A DNA stretch of 45,377 nucleotides from Nevskiaceae bacterium (GTDB lineage Bacteria > Pseudomonadota > Gammaproteobacteria > Nevskiales > Nevskiaceae). Shown piece after piece: positions 41,474 through 45,377 of this stretch (positions within the stretch are counted from its first letter, which is position 1; every line of letters starts with the position of its first letter). The notes under the pieces were generated by a model. That model was not told the origin of the DNA and did no database searches. It worked only from the letters and a program-made list of their open reading frames with translations. The stretch spans positions 1 through 45,377 of the forward strand of contig JAKFXK010000081.1 of the NCBI GenBank assembly GCA_021731445.1. Direction: 5' to 3'. The position numbers and the translations under genes are program-made.

Positions 41474-42616
41474 ATGATCCCAAGAACCATTTTTACCGCC
41501 GAGCACGAAGACTTCCGCAAGACCGTGAAGCGCTTCTTTGCGGAGGAAGTGGTGCCGCACCGCGAAGCCTGGGAGGCGCAGCAGCATGTCGATCGCGGCC
41601 TCTGGAACAAGGCCGGCGAGATGGGTCTGCTCTGCATCACCATGCCGGAGGAATACGGCGGCCTGGGCGTGGATCGCAGCTACTCGGCGATCCTCATGGA
41701 AGAGCAGAGCTATGCGGGCGACAGCGGCGTAGGCTTTTCGCTGCACAGCGACATCGTCGCGCCCTACATCAACAACTTCGGCACGAAAGACCAGAAAGCG
41801 AAGTACCTGCCGAGGATGGCGACCGGCGAGCTGGTCGGCGCCATCGCCATGACCGAGCCGGGCACCGGCAGCGACTTGCAGGCGGTGAAGACCACTGCGC
41901 AGCTCGATGGCGACCACTACGTGTTGAACGGCAGCAAGATCTTCATCACCAACGGTTATCTGAGCGACCTCGTCATCGTCGTCGCCAAGACCGGCAACAG
42001 TGGCGAGGGCGCGAAAGATATTTCGTTGCTGCTGGTCGAGGCTGCGAGCGAAGGCTTCAGCAAGGGCAAGCCACTCAACAAGGTGGGCATGAAGGCACAG
42101 GACACCTGTGAGCTGTTCTTCGACAAAGTGCGCGTGCCGAAGGAGAACCTTCTGGGTGGGAAAGAGGGTATGGGCTTCGTGATGCTGATGCAGGAGCTGG
42201 CCTGGGAGCGCCTGATGATCGCCATCACCAGCGTCGCGGGTGCCGAGGCCGCGCTCAAGCACACCATCGACTACACCAAGAGCCGCAAGGTGTTCGGCAA
42301 GCCGGTGGGTGCCTTCCAGAACACCCGCTTCAAGCTGGCGGAGATGAAAGCGGAACTCGCTATTGCCCGCGTATATGTCGACCGCTGCATCGAACTCACG
42401 CTCAAGAAAAAGCTCGGTGTCGACGATGCGGCGACCGCCAAGTACTGGACGAGCGACTTGATGTGCAAGGTGATAGACGAGTGCGTGCAGCTGCACGGCG
42501 GCTACGGCTACATGCTGGAGTATCCGGTCGCCCGCGCCTGGATCGACGCGCGCGCGCAGCGCATCTACGGTGGCACCAACGAGATCATGAAGGAGCTGAT
42601 CGCGCGCACGATTTAG
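41474..42616 (+). CDS. Acyl-CoA dehydrogenase
   Basis: 380 residues from the ATG at 41474 (GGAG nine bases upstream). The flavin and substrate motifs are clear: GAIAMTEPGTGSDL, YVLNGSKIFITNG, RKVFGKPVGAFQNTRFKLA, and QLHGGYGYMLEYPVAR with the catalytic Glu in MLEYP, ending with IYGGTNEIMKELIAR. It belongs to the short/medium/long-chain family that oxidises acyl-CoA to enoyl-CoA using FAD and electron transfer flavoprotein. Chain length specificity cannot be read by eye. No beta-oxidation partners are adjacent. Confidence 0.96.
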   Translation: MIPRTIFTAEHEDFRKTVKRFFAEEVVPHREAWEAQQHVDRGLWNKAGEMGLLCITMPEEYGGLGVDRSYSAILMEEQSYAGDSGVGFSLHSDIVAPYINNFGTKDQKAKYLPRMATGELVGAIAMTEPGTGSDLQAVKTTAQLDGDHYVLNGSKIFITNGYLSDLVIVVAKTGNSGEGAKDISLLLVEAASEGFSKGKPLNKVGMKAQDTCELFFDKVRVPKENLLGGKEGMGFVMLMQELAWERLMIAITSVAGAEAALKHTIDYTKSRKVFGKPVGAFQNTRFKLAEMKAELAIARVYVDRCIELTLKKKLGVDDAATAKYWTSDLMCKVIDECVQLHGGYGYMLEYPVARAWIDARAQRIYGGTNEIMKELIARTI

Positions 42617-43779
42617 CGTGCGGCTTCAAGGGGTGGCCAGGTGCCGGCTTCCACCCGTTGCTGGTACCAGCGGTGCATGGCGGCGTCATCCACGGCGTAT
42701 TCGCCGCGTGCGGATTTCCAGACCATGCTGGGTTGCTTGGCGCGCAGGCTTTCCAGCGCCGCTTGGGCCTGTTGCGCCGAGGCTGGCTTCCCGATTTTGG
42801 CTTGATAGAAACGCCGGGCTTCCGCGTCATAAGCGCGGAAGCGTTGCGCCTGTTCCAGCAACCGCCAGAGCACCGCCTGTTCCAGCGGCTTGAGGCCTAG
42901 ATAGTCCGATTCCATCTGCGCCTCGTCATCCTGCTGTCGGCGCTCGGCCGCCGCGAGCACAGCCGCTTCAAAGCGGCCTTTGAAATCGGACAAGGGGCTC
43001 AAAGCATTGCCCAGCGCGGCCATGAAGAACTGAGGGCGATTGCCGAACCTCTGAAAGGCGGCTGCGAGCAGGGCTTTATCCACAGGCCGTAGTTCCGGGC
43101 GCTGGGCCTCAATCAGCTGGATGATGCTGTCGATGAAGTCAGGGCCAAGTTCCGGCATTTTCCGAATCTCGGAGCCATAGAAAGGCGCACCACCGCTGTT
43201 GACCAAACGCAGCAGCTTGTCGCGGTCGGAGCCCGACATGATGAGCACCAGATTGACGGCACCGGGGCGATTGAGCTGGTCGCGGGCTGACTTGAGTGCG
43301 ATCATCACAGCCTCGCCTGCCTCGCTGGTCAGTGCGTGTTGAGCTTCGTCGATGATGAGCGCGATGGGAGTTTTCGCAGCTTCGTGCAGAGTGCGCAGGG
43401 CATCGGGCAAGGTGATGCCGTCGATGCGGCCGATCTTGCTGGTATCAAAGCTCAGCGCATGGGCGAGGTTGATGCTTTCGAGGTGCGCCTTCTTGGCTGC
43501 CTTGGCGATGAATCCCAGATGCGGTTGCAGGGCGCGGCCGATGGCATCGGCGATCAGCTCGCCTGGATCGCGGCGCGGGTCGGCCCACAAGTCCACATAC
43601 ACCACCGTAAGGCCTTCCCGCTCCAGTGCGGGCTTGAGATCCTCTTTCAGGAAGGTGGATTTACCGGTGCGACGTGGCGCTGCGAGAAACAAGCCGTTAT
43701 GCGCGTCCCCCAGCAAGTCTTTACCCTGCACGGCGCGCGCCAGTTGCTTCGCAAGCTCGCTTCTTGGGAAGTGTTTCAC
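42613..43779 (-). CDS. AAA-type ATPase with C-terminal winged-helix region
   Basis: 388 residues from a GTG at 43779. Walker A is APRRTGKST (about residues 34-42) and Walker B is IALIIDEAQHAL, followed by a sensor-like NLVLIMSGSDRD. This combination is typical of the ATPase_2/Orc1-like or ExeA-like P-loop group. The C-terminal 90 residues (LKPLEQAVLWRLLEQ to MHRWYQQ) look like a winged-helix domain. No partner gene is adjacent. Its G+C content seems slightly lower than the neighbours and the upstream region is clearly AT-rich, which hints at later acquisition. Its stop codon overlaps that of the acyl-CoA dehydrogenase. Function unknown. Confidence 0.82.
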   Translation of the reverse strand: MKHFPRSELAKQLARAVQGKDLLGDAHNGLFLAAPRRTGKSTFLKEDLKPALEREGLTVVYVDLWADPRRDPGELIADAIGRALQPHLGFIAKAAKKAHLESINLAHALSFDTSKIGRIDGITLPDALRTLHEAAKTPIALIIDEAQHALTSEAGEAVMIALKSARDQLNRPGAVNLVLIMSGSDRDKLLRLVNSGGAPFYGSEIRKMPELGPDFIDSIIQLIEAQRPELRPVDKALLAAAFQRFGNRPQFFMAALGNALSPLSDFKGRFEAAVLAAAERRQQDDEAQMESDYLGLKPLEQAVLWRLLEQAQRFRAYDAEARRFYQAKIGKPASAQQAQAALESLRAKQPSMVWKSARGEYAVDDAAMHRWYQQRVEAGTWPPLEAAR

Positions 43780-43803
43780 CGGCGTTTATCCAAATTTATC
43801 TTC

Positions 43804-43821
43804 GTGATACTAAATTATCAC
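43804..43821. promoter_or_regulatory. Operator-like palindrome over a probable -10 box
   Basis: GTGATACTAAATTATCAC has perfect 6-base outer arms. On the minus strand the sequence GATAAT (43814-43819) lies inside it, with TTATGG 17 bases before it (43837-43842), a possible promoter for the ATPase gene that starts 35 bases downstream. Confidence 0.45.
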
Positions 43822-43874
43822 AATACAGATAATTCTCCATAAAATTGGATGATATCTACCTCCGAGATCCCTTA

Positions 43875-45377
43875 TCAACCGGCATTGTCGGCAGCACGTA
43901 CCGCCAAGTCCTCTACCAGCGTATTGCTGCCGGCGGCGACATCAAAGGCGTAGCTGAGCGTCTGCTCGTCGGTGAGCGTAAGCACGGTCGGCACCAGCCA
44001 AAAGTCGGCGCGCAGGTTATCGGGGGTGACCGTCAGCAGCAGATAGCCATTCCTGCTCGCGTCGAAAAGCTTCAGGTGCGGATTGCTGGCGCGCAGCCCC
44101 TCGCTGCCGGCGGTGATGAGCGCCTCGACGAAGGCCTCCGGGTCGTCGGTTTCGCTGGCCGGATTAGCCTGGTCGCCGCCGCTGGAAATGCTCGGCGTGA
44201 CGAACTCCACGCCCTCGCTGCCCCTGCCTGTCGCCGGCACATAGCCCGCTGGGTTATTGGGGTCGCGCGCGATCTCAAAGGCCATGCTGGCGTGCACATC
44301 GCCGGTGAGCACCACGAGGTTCTGCACGTTGGCGGCGGCTGCGGCATCGAGAAAGCGATCACGCGCCGGCTCGTAGCCGTCCCACTGGTCGTTGTTGGCG
44401 AACACACTGGTGCCGGTAGCGCTTGGCGCGCCGGCGATCTTCAGCGGCGAGAGGATCACCTGGTTGCCGATCAGCCGCCAAGTGTGGTCAGGGCGTGCGA
44501 ACTGCTCGGCCACCCAGCTCTCCTGTTCCGGCCCGAGGATGGAGCGTGCGGGGTCGGCGAAGTCACCGGTCTGCGTGAAGCCCTGCTCTGCGTTGTTCTC
44601 GATCTGCTGGCTGCGGCCGATCTGGCGGGTGTCGATCATGGTGAGATCGGCGAGCGGTCCAAAACTGAAGTGCCGGTAGATGCGTTCGAAGCGGCCCGGT
44701 TCCGGCAGGCGGATCGGTAGCCACTCAGCCGCCGCCTGCATACCGGCGGCGCGGCGCGCTTCCCAGGGGCCGTCGGTTTCCGGCTCGTGGTCGGCGGGGT
44801 CGGCACCGTTGCGCCAGGCGGCGTCGCAGGTCTCGTGGTCGTCCCACACCCAGATCATCGGGTGGGCGATGTGCACGCTCTGCAATTCGACGGTCTCGCG
44901 GTAGCTCGCGTAGCGGCGGCGGTAGTCGGCGAGCGTGGTGATGCGGCGCGGCGGGTCGTGCGGGCGCACGCGGTCGATGCGGCCGGTTTCGTAGATGTAG
45001 TCGCCGAGGTGGATCACCGCCTGAACATCGTCGAGTTCGGCGACGCGCGCATAGGCGTTGTAGAGGCCGCGGGTGATGTCGCTGCAGGTCACCACCGCGA
45101 AGCGCAGCGCGGGCACGGCGGCGACCGGCGCGGTGCGCGTGCGGCCGGTGGGCGAGGTCACGCCGCTGCTGGTGAAACGGTAGAAGTAGCGCGTGTCGGC
45201 GGCGAGGCCCGTGGCATCGACCTTGACCGTGTAGTCATTCGCGGCGAATGCCATCGCGGTGCCGCTGGCGATGACTTGCGAAAAGGCTTCATCGGCGGCG
45301 ATCTGCCACTGCACCGGCGTGTCGAAGCCCACGTCGCTGAGGCGCGTCCACAGAATCACCGCCGTCGGCAGCGGGTC
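43875..45377 (-). CDS. phoD: PhoD-family alkaline phosphatase, N-terminus outside the window
   Basis: 500 codons plus stop are present; the frame is open to the right edge and begins there with DPLPTAVILWTRLS, the usual PhoD block after the signal peptide, so the start and Tat signal lie outside. An N-terminal fibronectin-like region is followed by the phosphoesterase core: VVTCSD, HLGDYIYE, WVWDDHETCDAAW and LTGDVHAS carry the metal-binding Asp, Tyr and His residues. These extracellular enzymes hydrolyse phosphodiesters and monoesters. The 3' end is separated from the ATPase gene by the AT-rich region. Confidence 0.92.
   Translation of the reverse strand, partial: DPLPTAVILWTRLSDVGFDTPVQWQIAADEAFSQVIASGTAMAFAANDYTVKVDATGLAADTRYFYRFTSSGVTSPTGRTRTAPVAAVPALRFAVVTCSDITRGLYNAYARVAELDDVQAVIHLGDYIYETGRIDRVRPHDPPRRITTLADYRRRYASYRETVELQSVHIAHPMIWVWDDHETCDAAWRNGADPADHEPETDGPWEARRAAGMQAAAEWLPIRLPEPGRFERIYRHFSFGPLADLTMIDTRQIGRSQQIENNAEQGFTQTGDFADPARSILGPEQESWVAEQFARPDHTWRLIGNQVILSPLKIAGAPSATGTSVFANNDQWDGYEPARDRFLDAAAAANVQNLVVLTGDVHASMAFEIARDPNNPAGYVPATGRGSEGVEFVTPSISSGGDQANPASETDDPEAFVEALITAGSEGLRASNPHLKLFDASRNGYLLLTVTPDNLRADFWLVPTVLTLTDEQTLSYAFDVAAGSNTLVEDLAVRAADNAG

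Noticed and set aside
39615-42496. Long minus-strand frames opposite the alkylsulfatase and acyl-CoA dehydrogenase genes
   Set aside because: Mirror frames of clear genes; translations show only compositional bias.

Overview
The window is a gene-dense, G+C-rich (roughly 60-65% by eye) bacterial chromosome segment. The gene content is proteobacterial and most like a gammaproteobacterium: rsmB-fmt-def next to a divergent lysM-dprA-smg-topA run, tesA divergent from ybbA-ybbP, slt, a 411-residue Cca, and a membrane-anchored cytochrome c5-type protein. A placement near Xanthomonadales/Nevskiales is my inference and is not proven. I see no rRNA, tRNA, CRISPR array, insertion sequence or prophage.

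Layout. 1-4423 (minus): a Gld-type ABC export operon (ATPase, permease, GldG-like, DUF4340), then the N-terminus of a cytochrome c. 4600-9549: LpxL/HtrB-family acyltransferase, dtd, a POT peptide transporter and a diguanylate cyclase with an ETR1-like ethylene-sensor-type membrane domain. 9554-12877 (minus): cca and slt. 12937-15496: TauE/SafE exporter, a small membrane protein and ATP sulfurylase (sat). 15591-20597: a repeat-rich peptidoglycan-binding protein, tesA and ybbA-ybbP. 20758-25034: a very large CheB-CheR-PAS-GGDEF-EAL gene interrupted by an apparent one-base deletion. 25133-27161: mdh and a CorA-family channel. 27158-29919 (minus): def-fmt-rsmB, in which fmt begins with CTG. 30041-35974: lysM, dprA, smg, topA and a YdeI/OmpD-associated protein. 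35975-36379 is a repeat-rich gap. 36380-38973 (minus): small secreted protein, Old Yellow Enzyme family oxidoreductase, mutM. 39047-42616: DUF1415 protein, alkylsulfatase-like lipoprotein, acyl-CoA dehydrogenase. 42613-45377 (minus): an AAA-type ATPase with its own AT-rich promoter region and a 5'-truncated PhoD-family phosphatase.

How the genes work together. Much of the window is housekeeping: translation initiation and tRNA/rRNA maturation (def, fmt, rsmB, cca, dtd), DNA topology, repair and uptake (topA, mutM, dprA), cell wall and envelope (slt, LysM and peptidoglycan-binding proteins, acyltransferase), and central carbon metabolism (mdh). Two proteins form a cyclic-di-GMP signalling theme. 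Sulfur handling is hinted at by TauE, Sat and the alkylsulfatase-like protein.

I did not find a clearly new multi-gene system. The strongest leads are the ETR1-like cyclase in which the position of the ligand-critical Asp is His, the frameshifted chemotaxis/c-di-GMP fusion, an exact 23-residue repeat protein, the CTG-initiated fmt, and the orphan ATPase with a palindrome over its likely -10 box. Start sites, promoters and domain borders were read by eye; no database search was run.
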